DNA of 64,000 bases from Streptomyces liliiviolaceus. Lineage in GTDB: Bacteria; Actinomycetota; Actinomycetes; Streptomycetales; Streptomycetaceae. The number at the start of each line of letters is the position of its first letter. Position 1 is the stretch's first letter. The position numbers and the translations under genes were made by a program. Below are positions 35,683 to 46,159 of this stretch, one piece after another. A model generated the notes under the pieces. It made no database searches. It had not been told where the DNA came from and saw nothing but the letters and a program-made list of their open reading frames with translations. The stretch spans positions 1,116,001-1,180,000 of the forward strand of contig NZ_JAGPYQ010000002.1 in NCBI RefSeq assembly GCF_018070025.1, read 5' to 3'.

Positions 35683-37287
35683 TCAGCTGCCGACTCCGCG
35701 GCCCAGCTCCCACAGCTGCAGCGTGGCCGACGAGTTGAGCGCGTACTCGGCGCCGGTGATGTCGTCCCGTACGGCGACGTACTGCTTGCCCTGCCACAGG
35801 GGCAGGAGCGGGACGTCGTCGGCGACGATGCTCTGGATCTCCTCGATGCTCTTCGAGGCGCTGAGGCGGTCGGCCTCGCGGCGGGACTCCGGGATCAGGT
35901 TCTCCCGGATGCGCTTGTTCACGTACGGCGACGCGATGGTGTTGTCCTTGTCCAGGAACGGCGTCAGGAAGGTCTCCGCGTCCGGGAAGTCGGGGAACCA
36001 GCCCATGCCGTAGACCGCGAACTTGCCCTCGCGCTGCTTGGGGCGGTAGGTCTCCCACTTCTCGCCCTTGATGTCCACGTCGAACAGGCCCGTGTCGTTG
36101 AGCTGCTTCTGCAGCGTCTCGAACTCGGCCTTGGTGGCGGAGCCGTAGTGGTCCGTCGTGTAGTTCATCGTGAACTTCACCGGTGTGGTGACGTTCGCCG
36201 CGGTGAGGAGGTTCTTGGCCTTGGTGACGTCGGGCTCGCCGTACTCGTTGAAGAACGAGTTGGCGTGGCCGGTGACGGTGGCCGGGACCATGGAGTACAG
36301 CGGGTCGGCGCCGGTGCCGTACACCTTGGAGGTCAGTTCGCCGCGGTTGACGATGTGGGCGATCGCCTGGCGGACCGCCTTCTCCTTCAGGGACGGCTTC
36401 TCGACGTCGAAGCCGATGTAGCGGATCTCAAGGCCGGGCTGCTCGATCACATCGATCTTGCTGTCCTTGGCGTTCTGCAGCTTCTTGATCTGCTCGGGCG
36501 ACATGGTGCGGGTCATCATGTCGATGTCGCCCTTGTCGATCGCGGCGCCCATGGAGTCCGTGTCCTCGAAGGACCGCAGCTCGACCTTGTCGTTCTTGAC
36601 GTCCGAGATCCCCTGGTAATACGGGTTCTTGGTGAAGACGACCTTGGTGACGTCGTCGCCCTTGGTCTCGGCCTTGAGGCTGTACGGGCCGGAGCCGCTG
36701 ACGTCGAAGCCGTCCCGCAGCTTGTTCTTGGCGTAGTCCTTGGGGTTCAGGATGCCCGCGACCGGCGTGGACAGCTTGAACGGGAAGGTGGCGTCGGCGC
36801 TGTTGAGGTGGAAGATCACCTCGCGGTCGCCCTTGGTCTCGACGGCGTCGACGGTCGACAGGAGGGCGAAGACGCCCGTGTCGGCCTTGATCTGCAGCGC
36901 GCGGTCGATGGAGAACTTCACGTCCTCGGCGGTGACGGGGTCACCGTTGGAGAACTTGAGGTCCTTGCGCAGCGTGCAGGCGTACCGCTCGTTGCCGGAG
37001 TCGGTGAATCCGCACTCCTCGGCGGCCTCCGGAGTGGGGTCGCCGCCGCCGTTGGGCATGGCCATCAGGGTCTGGACCGTCTGGCGCAGCACGTTCCAGG
37101 CGCCGACGTCGTACGCGTAGGCCGGGTCGAACGGGGCCGGTGCCTCCTTCGAGGCGGTGAACCGGTCGGTGGTACCGACGACGATTGCGTCGCCGCCGTC
37201 GCCTCCACTGTCGGAACCGCCGCACGCGGCGAGGACAGAGGCGAGCAGACCGATCGCGGCCGGCAGCACCAAAGGCTTACGGTTCAT
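35683..37287 (-). CDS. Peptide/nickel-type ABC transporter substrate-binding lipoprotein
   Basis: 534 aa, family 5 extracellular solute-binding protein. The lipoprotein signal (RKPLVLPAAIGLLASVLAAC, Cys22) is followed by a Gly/Asp/Ser linker. Family stretches are AYDVGAWNVLRQTVQTLM, LRKDLKFSNGDPVTAEDVKFSIDRAL and YIGFDVEKPSLKEKAVRQAIAHIV. It would capture oligopeptides outside the cell. No permease or ATPase genes are adjacent, so it must work with a system elsewhere. The ATG at 37287 begins at the signal peptide. A perfect terminator closes it. Confidence 0.92.
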   Translation of the reverse strand: MNRKPLVLPAAIGLLASVLAACGGSDSGGDGGDAIVVGTTDRFTASKEAPAPFDPAYAYDVGAWNVLRQTVQTLMAMPNGGGDPTPEAAEECGFTDSGNERYACTLRKDLKFSNGDPVTAEDVKFSIDRALQIKADTGVFALLSTVDAVETKGDREVIFHLNSADATFPFKLSTPVAGILNPKDYAKNKLRDGFDVSGSGPYSLKAETKGDDVTKVVFTKNPYYQGISDVKNDKVELRSFEDTDSMGAAIDKGDIDMMTRTMSPEQIKKLQNAKDSKIDVIEQPGLEIRYIGFDVEKPSLKEKAVRQAIAHIVNRGELTSKVYGTGADPLYSMVPATVTGHANSFFNEYGEPDVTKAKNLLTAANVTTPVKFTMNYTTDHYGSATKAEFETLQKQLNDTGLFDVDIKGEKWETYRPKQREGKFAVYGMGWFPDFPDAETFLTPFLDKDNTIASPYVNKRIRENLIPESRREADRLSASKSIEEIQSIVADDVPLLPLWQGKQYVAVRDDITGAEYALNSSATLQLWELGRGVGS

Positions 37288-37721
37288 GCTCGAAGTTCTC
37301 CAGAGCTGTCGATCCCGCGGGCCCGGCATGCCGGGGTGTTGCGGTCGGGTACACGGGGGTTACGGCGATGTTCTCGCGATGAGATTAGTCGGGACCGGCA
37401 GGACGGTTCGCAGGTACCGGAGTTGAGTTCCCATCACGCTGCGAGACCGGCTGTGGACGCACCGAAAAACCGACAGCGGAAGGATTCGTACAGGTTTCCA
37501 CGAATCAGGACACAAGGGCACGCCCATGGCCACCGCGGAGGCCTGTCAGACACACCGGGAGCCCCTTGTCGACCCCCTCCGCAGTGGCGAACGTCACACC
37601 TTCAACTGTGTGCGAGAGCACCGGAATTCGGCCATCCGAGGCGCGCGACGGGTGATCGAATTAGTCCGGTGTAGTGACCACGCAGTTTTTCCGCATTCAC
37701 TCGTGCACCGTGGGTGAACGA
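37288..37721. other. 434-bp gap between lipoprotein and HAD genes
   Basis: Lower G+C than its neighbours, especially 37400-37520 and 37640-37720. It should hold the promoter of the lipoprotein gene. A plus-strand frame of 63 codons (37526-37717) is open, contains a TTA codon and has only a weak ribosome site, so I do not call it a gene. No hairpin of note was seen. Confidence 0.4.
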
Positions 37722-38423
37722 TTAGCGCTTTTCCGTCATCAGGCCCCGGAGAAAAGGCAGGTCGACCTGTTCGAGGGACCGTACGACGGTCCTTCCGGCA
37801 GCCGGGGCGATCGGCGCCACGGACGGTACGGCCACGACCTGGCAGCCCGCCGCCTCGGCGGCGGCCACGCCCGTCGCGGTGTCCTCGATGACCGCGCACC
37901 TGGCCGGATCCGCGCCCAGTCCGGCGGCCGCGATCAGATACGGGTCGGGGAACGGCTTGGTGCGCTCCACCTCGTCGCCCGCGATGGTCAGGGTGAAGTT
38001 CTGCGCGCCGAGCGAGAGCAGTACGCGGTCGATGATGCGGCGGTGCGAGGCGGAGACCAGCGCGGTGGGGATGCCGTGCGCGGCCAGCTCTGCCAGGAGT
38101 CTCGCGGCGCCGGGCATCAGCGGGAGGGTCCGGGCGATGCGGTTCTCGAACCCGTCGTTCAGCAGCACGGTGAGTTCGGAGAGGGTGATCGTGGCGCCGG
38201 TGGCCTCGATGAGGAAGCCGGCGCTGCGGGTCATGGGGCCGCCGACCACCACGTGGCGCCAGGCGTCGTCCAGCCGGTGGCCGAGCTGGGCGAACACCTC
38301 GACCTCGGCGTCCCACCAGAAGCCCTCCGTGTCGACGAGGGTTCCGTCCATGTCCAGGAGAACTGCCTGGAGGGTGGAGCTTTCGGCTGTCCGGGTGCCG
38401 GGTGGGGGGACCGTACTGGTCAT
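37722..38423 (-). CDS. HAD-family phosphatase (beta-phosphoglucomutase-like)
   Basis: 233 aa. HAD motif I LLDMDGTLVDTEGFWW near residue 23, motif II VSASHRR, motif III at ERTKPFPDPYL and motif IV VIEDTATGVAAAEAAG. The cap after motif I is helical (subclass I), as in phosphoglycolate phosphatase and beta-phosphoglucomutase. The ATG at 38423 follows GGAGGTG at 6 nt; the longer frame runs into the intergenic repeat. It is downstream of metH on the same strand, separated by 301 bp. The substrate is not predictable. Confidence 0.92.
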   Translation of the reverse strand: MTSTVPPPGTRTAESSTLQAVLLDMDGTLVDTEGFWWDAEVEVFAQLGHRLDDAWRHVVVGGPMTRSAGFLIEATGATITLSELTVLLNDGFENRIARTLPLMPGAARLLAELAAHGIPTALVSASHRRIIDRVLLSLGAQNFTLTIAGDEVERTKPFPDPYLIAAAGLGADPARCAVIEDTATGVAAAEAAGCQVVAVPSVAPIAPAAGRTVVRSLEQVDLPFLRGLMTEKR

Positions 38424-38580
38424 AGGCGCACCTCCGTTTAAGGGACGAGAAGGCCGGTTCCCTCCCGGGGAACCGGCCTGCACTGGACCGACCAGTGTAC
38501 GTCGGCGCCGGCGCCGGCGCCTCTTGGTATCGCGGGGCTGGGGGTGCGGGGGTGCTTGGTCGGCTGACCGTGCGTCGTGG

Positions 38581-38716
38581 TTGCTCGCGCAGTTCCCCGC
38601 GCCCCTTAAAAGACTGCGCCGTTCCCCGCGCCCCTGGGTGGGACGGGGCGCAGCCCCTCCCCGAGGGGCGCGGGGAACTGCGCGGTCCGCCCCCACCGGG
38701 CCCGCACCCGTCCACG
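38581..38716. repeat. Intergenic repeat cluster C (3 copies, inverted pair)
   Basis: Two copies in reverse orientation (CGCAGTTCCCCGCGCCCC near 38587 and 38620) face one forward copy near 38674, so the segment 38615-38692 forms a long stem. The segment 38621-38685 is nearly identical to 47964-48028. It lies downstream of metH and upstream of the HAD gene start in a 301-bp gap. Confidence 0.82.
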
Positions 38717-38724
38717 CACCCGGT

Positions 38725-41700
38725 TCAACGGGCGTTGAAGTACTTCGCTTCGGGATGGTGGATCACGATCGCGTCCGTGGACTGTTCCGGGTGGAGCTGG
38801 AACTCCTCCGACAGGTGGACGCCGATGCGCTCCGGCTCCAGGAGGCGGGCGATCTTCGCGCGGTCCTCCAGGTCGGGGCAGGCGCCGTAGCCGAGGGAGA
38901 AGCGGGCGCCGCGGTACTTGAGCGCGAACATGTCCTCCATCTCGGTGGGGTCGTCGCCCGCGAAGCCGAGTTCGGAGCGCACGCGCGCGTGCCAGTACTC
39001 GGCCAGCGCCTCGGCCAGCTGGACGGACAGGCCGTGCAGTTCGAGGTAGTCGCGGTAGGAGTTCGCCTCGAAGAGCTTCGCCGTCTCCTCGCCGATCCGA
39101 GAGCCGACGGTGACGACCTGGAGGCCGACGACGTCCGTCTCACCGGACTCCTCCGGGCGGAAGAAGTCGGCCAGGCACAGCCGTCGGCCACGGCGCTGGC
39201 GCGGGAAGGTGAAGCGGGTGCGTTCGTTGCCCTGGTCGTCCAGGAGGATCAGGTCGTCGTCCTTGGAGACGCACGGGAAGTAGCCGTATACGACCGCCGC
39301 TTCGAGGAGGTTGCCGGTCTGCAGCTGGTCCAGGAGACCGCGCAGCCGCGGCCGACCCTCCGTCTCCACCAGTTCCTCGTAGGTGGGTCCGTCGCCCGTG
39401 CGGGCCTGCTTGAGGCCCCACTGGCCCTTGAACAGGGCGCCCTCGTCGAGCCAGGACGCGTACTCCTTGAGCTGGATGCCCTTGATGACGCGCGTGCCCC
39501 AGAAGGGCGGGGTCGGGACCGGGTTGTCGACGGCCACGTCGGAGCGGGCCGCGCCCTCCTCCGGGCGTTCCTCGACGACCGTCTGGGCCGTGGCCCGTAC
39601 CCGGCGCTGCTTCAGTTCCGGCAGGGTGGCGCCGGGCACGCCGCGCTTGACCGCGATGAGCGCGTCCATCAGGCGCAGGCCCTCGAACGCGTCGCGGGCG
39701 TAGCGGACCTCGCCCTCGTAGATCTCGTGGAGGTCCTGCTCGACGTAGGCGCGGGTGAGGGCGGCGCCGCCGAGGATGACGGGGTAGTCGGCGGCCAGCT
39801 TGCGCTGGTTGAGCTCCTCCAGGTTCTCCTTCATGATCACCGTGGACTTGACCAGGAGCCCCGACATGCCGATGACGTCGGCGCGGTGTTCCTGGGCGGC
39901 CTCCAGGATCGCGGAGACGGGCTGCTTGATGCCGAGGTTGACGACGGTGTAGCCGTTGTTGGACAGGATGATGTCGACGAGGTTCTTGCCGATGTCGTGG
40001 ACGTCTCCGCGCACGGTGGCGAGCACGATGGTGCCCTTGCCGTCGTCGTCGGTCTTCTCCATGTGCGGCTCCAGATGGGCCACCGCGGTCTTCATGACCT
40101 CGGCGGACTGGAGCACGAACGGCAGCTGCATCTGGCCGGAACCGAACAGTTCGCCGACGACCTTCATCCCGTCGAGGAGGGTCTCGTTGACGATGTCGAG
40201 CGCGGGGCGCTCCAGGAGGGCGTCGTCGAGGTCCTGTTCGAGGCCGTTCTTCTCGCCGTCGATGATGCGCCGCTTGAGCCGCTCGTTCAGGGGCAGCGCG
40301 GCCAGTTCCTCGGCGCGGCCGGCCTTGAGGGACTTGGTGGTGGCGCCCTCGAAGAGGGCCATCAGCTTCTGCAGCGGGTCGTAGCCCTCGCGGCGGCGGT
40401 CGTGGATGAGGTCGAGTGCGGTGGTGACCTCCTCCTCGGTGAAGCGGGCGATCGGCAGGATCTTCGAGGCGTGCACGATCGCCGAGTCGAGGCCGGCCTT
40501 GACGCACTCGTCGAGGAAGACCGAGTTGAGCAGGACGCGCGCGGCCGGGTTGAGGCCGAAGGAGATGTTCGACAGACCGAGGGTGGTCTGGACGTCGGGG
40601 TGGCTCTGCTTGAGCCGCCGGATGGCCTCGATGGTGGCGATGCCGTCGCCCCGGGACTCCTCCTGGCCGGTGCAGATGGTGAAGGTCAGGGTGTCGATGA
40701 GGATGTCCGACTCGTGGATGCCCCAGTTGCCGGTGAGGTCGGCGATGAGCCGTTCGGCGATCGCGACCTTGTGCTCGGGGGTGCGCGCCTGGCCCTCTTC
40801 GTCGATGGTGAGGGCGATGAGCGCGGCGCCGTGTTCCTGTGCGAGCCGGGTGACCTTCGCGAAGCGCGAGTCGGGGCCGTCGCCGTCCTCGTAGTTGACG
40901 GAGTTGATGACCGCGCGCCCGCCGAGCTTCTCCAGGCCGGCGCGGATGACGTCGACCTCGGTGGAGTCCAGGACGATCGGCAGGGTGGAGGCGGTGGCGA
41001 AGCGGCCGGCCAGTTCCTGCATGTCGGCGACGCCGTCGCGGCCCACGTAGTCGACGCACAGGTCGAGCATGTGGGCGCCCTCGCGGATCTGGTCGCGGGC
41101 GATCTCGACGCAGTCGTCCCAGCGGGCCTCCAGCATGGCCTCGCGGAACTTCTTGGAGCCGTTGGCGTTGGTGCGCTCGCCGATCGCCATGTACGAGGTG
41201 TCCTGGCGGAAGGGCACGGTCTGGTAGAGCGAGGCGGCGCCGGGCTCGGGGCGCGGGCTGCGCGGGGCAGGTGTCAGGTCCCGTACTCGCTCGACGACCT
41301 GGCGCAGGTGCTCGGGGGTCGTGCCGCAGCAGCCGCCGATCAGGGAGAGGCCGTACTCGGTGACGAAGGTTTCCTGGGCGTCGGCGAGTTCGGGGGCGGT
41401 CAGCGGGTAGTGGGCGCCGTTCTTGCCGAGGACCGGGAGGCCGGCGTTGGGCATGCAGGACAGCGGGATGCGGGAGTGGCGGGCCAGATAGCGCAGGTGC
41501 TCGCTCATCTCGGCGGGCCCGGTGGCGCAGTTGAGGCCGATCATGTCGATGCCGAGCGGTTCGAGGGCGGTGAGCGCGGCGCCGATCTCCGAGCCGAGGA
41601 GCATGGTGCCGGTGGTCTCGACGGTCACGGAGACGATCAGCGGCAGGTCCACGCCGAGGGTGTCCAGGGCCCGGCGGGCGCCCAGCACGGACGCCTTGGT

Positions 41701-42252
41701 CTGCAGCAGGTCCTGGGTGGTCTCCACGAGCAGCGCGTCGGCGCCGCCGGCGATCATGCCTTCGGCGTTCTGCTGGTAGGCGTCGCGCAGCAGGGTGTAC
41801 GGGGCGTGGCCGAGGGTCGGCAGTTTGGTGCCGGGGCCCATGGAACCGAGGACCCAGCGCTGCTGTCCGGTGGAGGCGGTGAACTCGTCGGCGACCTGGC
41901 GGGCGATGCGGGCGCCGGCCTCGGAGAGTTCGTGGACGCGTTCGGCGATGTCGTACTCGGCGAGGGCCGCGTGGTTGGCGCCGAAGGTGTTGGTCTCGAC
42001 GCAGTCGACGCCCACGGAGAAATATTCCTCGTGGACGGAGCGCACGATGTCGGGGCGGGTGAGGTTCAGGATCTCGTTGCAGCCCTCAAGGTTCTCGAAG
42101 TCCTCAAGGGTCGGGTCCTGTGCCTGGAGCATGGTGCCCATCGCGCCGTCGGCGACCACCACGCGGGTGGCGAGCGCCTCGCGGAGGGCGTCGGTTCGAG
42201 CCCGGCTGTAGGCCGACTCGGACGGAAGGGACGGGTTCGGCAACGAGGCCAT
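38725..42252 (-). CDS. metH: Cobalamin-dependent methionine synthase MetH
   Basis: 1175 aa, four modules in the usual order. Homocysteine domain with zinc ligands Cys242 (GLNCATGP), Cys308 and Cys309 (GGCCGTTPEH); pterin domain (ERTNANGSKKF, then LDLCVDYVGRDG); cobalamin domain with the lower-ligand His near residue 752 (DVHDIGKNLV); and a C-terminal SAM-activation domain (near GACPDLEDRAKI). It transfers a methyl group from methyltetrahydrofolate to homocysteine. The ATG at 42252 follows GGGAG. No cobalamin riboswitch could be recognised in the 270-bp upstream gap. It diverges from gylR. Confidence 0.97.
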   Translation of the reverse strand: MASLPNPSLPSESAYSRARTDALREALATRVVVADGAMGTMLQAQDPTLEDFENLEGCNEILNLTRPDIVRSVHEEYFSVGVDCVETNTFGANHAALAEYDIAERVHELSEAGARIARQVADEFTASTGQQRWVLGSMGPGTKLPTLGHAPYTLLRDAYQQNAEGMIAGGADALLVETTQDLLQTKASVLGARRALDTLGVDLPLIVSVTVETTGTMLLGSEIGAALTALEPLGIDMIGLNCATGPAEMSEHLRYLARHSRIPLSCMPNAGLPVLGKNGAHYPLTAPELADAQETFVTEYGLSLIGGCCGTTPEHLRQVVERVRDLTPAPRSPRPEPGAASLYQTVPFRQDTSYMAIGERTNANGSKKFREAMLEARWDDCVEIARDQIREGAHMLDLCVDYVGRDGVADMQELAGRFATASTLPIVLDSTEVDVIRAGLEKLGGRAVINSVNYEDGDGPDSRFAKVTRLAQEHGAALIALTIDEEGQARTPEHKVAIAERLIADLTGNWGIHESDILIDTLTFTICTGQEESRGDGIATIEAIRRLKQSHPDVQTTLGLSNISFGLNPAARVLLNSVFLDECVKAGLDSAIVHASKILPIARFTEEEVTTALDLIHDRRREGYDPLQKLMALFEGATTKSLKAGRAEELAALPLNERLKRRIIDGEKNGLEQDLDDALLERPALDIVNETLLDGMKVVGELFGSGQMQLPFVLQSAEVMKTAVAHLEPHMEKTDDDGKGTIVLATVRGDVHDIGKNLVDIILSNNGYTVVNLGIKQPVSAILEAAQEHRADVIGMSGLLVKSTVIMKENLEELNQRKLAADYPVILGGAALTRAYVEQDLHEIYEGEVRYARDAFEGLRLMDALIAVKRGVPGATLPELKQRRVRATAQTVVEERPEEGAARSDVAVDNPVPTPPFWGTRVIKGIQLKEYASWLDEGALFKGQWGLKQARTGDGPTYEELVETEGRPRLRGLLDQLQTGNLLEAAVVYGYFPCVSKDDDLILLDDQGNERTRFTFPRQRRGRRLCLADFFRPEESGETDVVGLQVVTVGSRIGEETAKLFEANSYRDYLELHGLSVQLAEALAEYWHARVRSELGFAGDDPTEMEDMFALKYRGARFSLGYGACPDLEDRAKIARLLEPERIGVHLSEEFQLHPEQSTDAIVIHHPEAKYFNAR

Positions 42253-42453
42253 GGAAGATGCTCCCTGGGGTGCGACGGCTGTCGGCTTTGCGCTTCTTGT
42301 GGAAGGCGCACGCCGTCAGGGTAGCCCGCGGCGGCACCGGAGGGGCGGGCGCGTCCACGGGGCGGACGCGCGATCCGTTGCCGGTGTCGGGTTGGATGCG
42401 TTCGCAACCAGTCACGGCCACCCGTTAGCGGGAGGTCGGCGGCGAGCGGTAAT

Positions 42454-42470
42454 GTTCGACATTGCCGAAC
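42454..42470. promoter_or_regulatory. GylR operator candidate ahead of gylR
   Basis: GTTCG (42454-42458) and CGAAC (42466-42470) flank ACATTGC. The core CGACATTGCCGAAC recurs as CGGCATTGTCGAAC before glpF. Known GylR binds both its own and the operon promoter, so the shared element is a likely site. Confidence 0.65.
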
Positions 42471-42523
42471 GGTGGCAGCGAAGCGGCGACCGATGGTCCA
42501 AGGGGACGGAGGGCACGACGGCG

Positions 42524-43291
42524 ATGGCACGGAACATCCAGTCGCTCGAACGGGCGGCCGCGATGCTGCGGCTGCTCGCGGGCGGGGAGCGACGGCTCGG
42601 CCTGTCGGACATCGCCTCGTCGCTGGGCCTGGCGAAGGGCACGGCTCACGGGATCCTGCGCACACTGCAGCAGGAGGGTTTCGTCGAGCAGGACGGGCCC
42701 TCCGGGCGCTACCAGCTGGGCGCGGAGCTGCTGCGTCTGGGGACGACCTATCTCGATGTGCACGAGCTGCGGGCGCGGGCCCTGGTGTGGACCGACGACC
42801 TGGCCCGCTCCAGCGGCGAGAGCGTCTATCTGGGGGTGCTGCACCAGCAGGGCGTGCTGATCGTGCACCACGTGTTCAGGCCGGACGACAGCCGGCAGGT
42901 GCTGGAGGTGGGGGCCATGCAGCCCCTGCACTCCACGGCGCTGGGCAAGGTCCTGTCGGCGTACGACCCGGTGGCGCACAGCGAGGCGCTGGAGGCCGAG
43001 CGCGAGGAGTTCACGGCGCGTACGGTCAGCGCGCCGGAGGCGTTCGAGCACGTCCTGGACCTGACCCGCGCGCGCGGGTACGCGGCCGACGTCGAGGAGA
43101 CCTGGACGGGCGTGGCCTCGGTGGCGGCGCCGATCCACAACCAGCGGCGGATGCCCGTCGGCGCGGTGGGCGTCACGGGGGCGGTGGAGCGGGTCTGCGA
43201 CAAGGACGGCGGGCTGCGGCCCGAGCTGATCGCGGCCGTCCGCGACTGCGCCCGCTCGGTGTCGAGGGACCTGGGCGCCGGGCGGTTCTGA
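42524..43291 (+). CDS. gylR: IclR-family glycerol operon repressor GylR
   Basis: 255 aa, close to the length reported for S. coelicolor GylR. N-terminal winged helix ([16 protein letters not shown] ... [19 protein letters not shown]) and an IclR effector domain ([22 protein letters not shown]). It represses glpF-glpK-glpD until glycerol (as glycerol-3-phosphate) is present, by family knowledge. The ATG at 42524 has GGAGGG 11 nt upstream; the open frame continues upstream without better starts. It has its own terminator (43344-43382). Confidence 0.94.
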   Translation: MARNIQSLERAAAMLRLLAGGERRLGLSDIASSLGLAKGTAHGILRTLQQEGFVEQDGPSGRYQLGAELLRLGTTYLDVHELRARALVWTDDLARSSGESVYLGVLHQQGVLIVHHVFRPDDSRQVLEVGAMQPLHSTALGKVLSAYDPVAHSEALEAEREEFTARTVSAPEAFEHVLDLTRARGYAADVEETWTGVASVAAPIHNQRRMPVGAVGVTGAVERVCDKDGGLRPELIAAVRDCARSVSRDLGAGRF

Positions 43292-43343
43292 GCCCGCGCG
43301 GCAGCCCGTACGGGCCCGGCCGAGTCCGGGGGCCCGATCGTGG

Positions 43344-43382
43344 GAAGAAGGCCGGTACGTCGACGACGTACCGGCCTTCTTC
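43344..43382 (+). terminator. Strong hairpin terminator after gylR
   Basis: GAAGAAGGCCGGTACGTCG (43344-43362) is the exact complement of 43364-43382, giving at least 17 paired bases around a tiny loop, with TTCTTC at the 3' foot. It separates gylR from the glpF promoter. Confidence 0.92.
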
Positions 43383-43673
43383 GTGCCCTGCCGGCCACGG
43401 AACGTTCCTGCTCGCACGCGGTGTGCGGCCGTTCCCGTGACGAATGGCTCACAGCAATCAATAACGATCGTGTTTTCGATAACAGAGGCCTTGACGAGGT
43501 GGTATTGGCAGAGCAAGACTCCCGTCCATCGGTCGGCATTGTCGAACACCTACCGGCAATACGCGTTAGAGTGTGACAAGGCCAAGGGCCGGCAACGACC
43601 TCACCTGAGGTCGCGAACCACCGGAGGGACCCGGGGTTCGCCTTCCCCTGGACGAAGGACAAAGGAGTCGCGG
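43383..43673. promoter_or_regulatory. glpF promoter/operator region
   Basis: This stretch is A-T-rich around 43450-43560. It holds the GylR-like core GTCGGCATTGTCGAAC at 43532-43547 and a second imperfect palindrome TGTTTTCGATAACA at 43472-43485. TTGACG at 43491 and TTAGAGT near 43565 are candidate promoter hexamers but are poorly spaced as a pair. Confidence 0.6.
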
Positions 43674-44462
43674 GTGTCCAGCTCCGACATCTTCATCGGC
43701 GAGACCATAGGTACCGCCATACTCATCCTGCTCGGCGGTGGCGTGTGCGCCGCCGTCACGCTGAAGGCCTCCAAGGCACGCAACGCCGGGTGGCTCGCCA
43801 TCACCTTCGGGTGGGGTTTCGCTGTGATGACCGCCGTGTACATCTCGGCGCCCCTCTCCGGTGCCCATCTGAACCCGGCCGTCACCCTCGGCATCGCGAT
43901 CAAGGACGACGACTGGAGCAACCTCCTGACCTACTGGTCGGGCCAGCTCCTCGGCGCCATGATCGGCGCGCTGCTCGTGTGGGTCGCGTACTACGGACAG
44001 TTCCTGGCGCACCTCACCGACCGCGAGATCGTGGGCGGCCCCGGCGCGCAGGACGTCAAGTCCGTGGAGGCGCGGGAGGCCAAGGCGGGCCCGGTGCTCG
44101 GCGTCTTCTCCACCGGCCCGGAGGTCCGGGTCGCCTGGCAGAACGTCGCCACAGAGGTCATCGGCACGATCGTGCTGGTGCTCGCCGTCCTCACCCAGGG
44201 GCTCAACGACAGCGGCAAGGGTCTGGGCACCCTGGGCGCGCTGATCACCGCCTTCGTGGTCGTCAGCATCGGTCTGTCGCTCGGTGGCCCGACGGGGTAC
44301 GCGATCAACCCGGTCCGCGACCTCGGCCCGCGTATCGTGCACGCCCTGCTGCCGCTGCCCAACAAGGGCGGGTCGGACTGGAGCTACGCCTGGGTCCCGG
44401 TGGTGGGACCGCTGATCGGCGGAGCGATCGCCGCCGGTATCTACAACGTGGCATTCGCCTAG
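43674..44462 (+). CDS. glpF: Glycerol facilitator GlpF
   Basis: 262 aa membrane channel of the aquaglyceroporin family letting glycerol diffuse in. The first pore loop is [12 protein letters not shown]; the second reads [13 protein letters not shown], so the usual NPA is NPV. The Asp in the second loop marks a glycerol channel rather than a water channel. The GTG at 43674 follows AAAGGAG. It is the first gene of the gyl operon under GylR. Confidence 0.93.
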   Translation: MSSSDIFIGETIGTAILILLGGGVCAAVTLKASKARNAGWLAITFGWGFAVMTAVYISAPLSGAHLNPAVTLGIAIKDDDWSNLLTYWSGQLLGAMIGALLVWVAYYGQFLAHLTDREIVGGPGAQDVKSVEAREAKAGPVLGVFSTGPEVRVAWQNVATEVIGTIVLVLAVLTQGLNDSGKGLGTLGALITAFVVVSIGLSLGGPTGYAINPVRDLGPRIVHALLPLPNKGGSDWSYAWVPVVGPLIGGAIAAGIYNVAFA

Positions 44463-44605
44463 AGCTTTACAGCTTTGCTTGGAGCCGTACGTCCGCTCGG
44501 CGCCGACGTCCGTCCGGTACGGGACGGCCGTCGGCCGGAGCCGGAAGCAATACGCCGTAAGCCAGCCCCTCACCCACGGAACCCACGGACTTTCAGGAGC
44601 ACACC

Positions 44606-46153
<1,548 letters not shown>

Positions 46154-46159
46154 TTCGCA

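Noticed and set aside
37526..37717. 63-codon frame with a TTA codon in the gap before the HAD gene
   Set aside because: Weak ribosome site, poor third-position G+C in its second half and no recognised domain; kept only as a remark on the gap.
37879..42324. A 1481-codon open frame on the plus strand across metH and the HAD gene
   Set aside because: It is antisense to two well-supported genes and crosses the repeat cluster; long antisense frames are expected at this G+C content, and its product is low-complexity.
42253..42523. Possible cobalamin or SAM riboswitch before metH
   Set aside because: No conserved box or convincing fold could be recognised in the gap by eye; a covariance-model search would be decisive.
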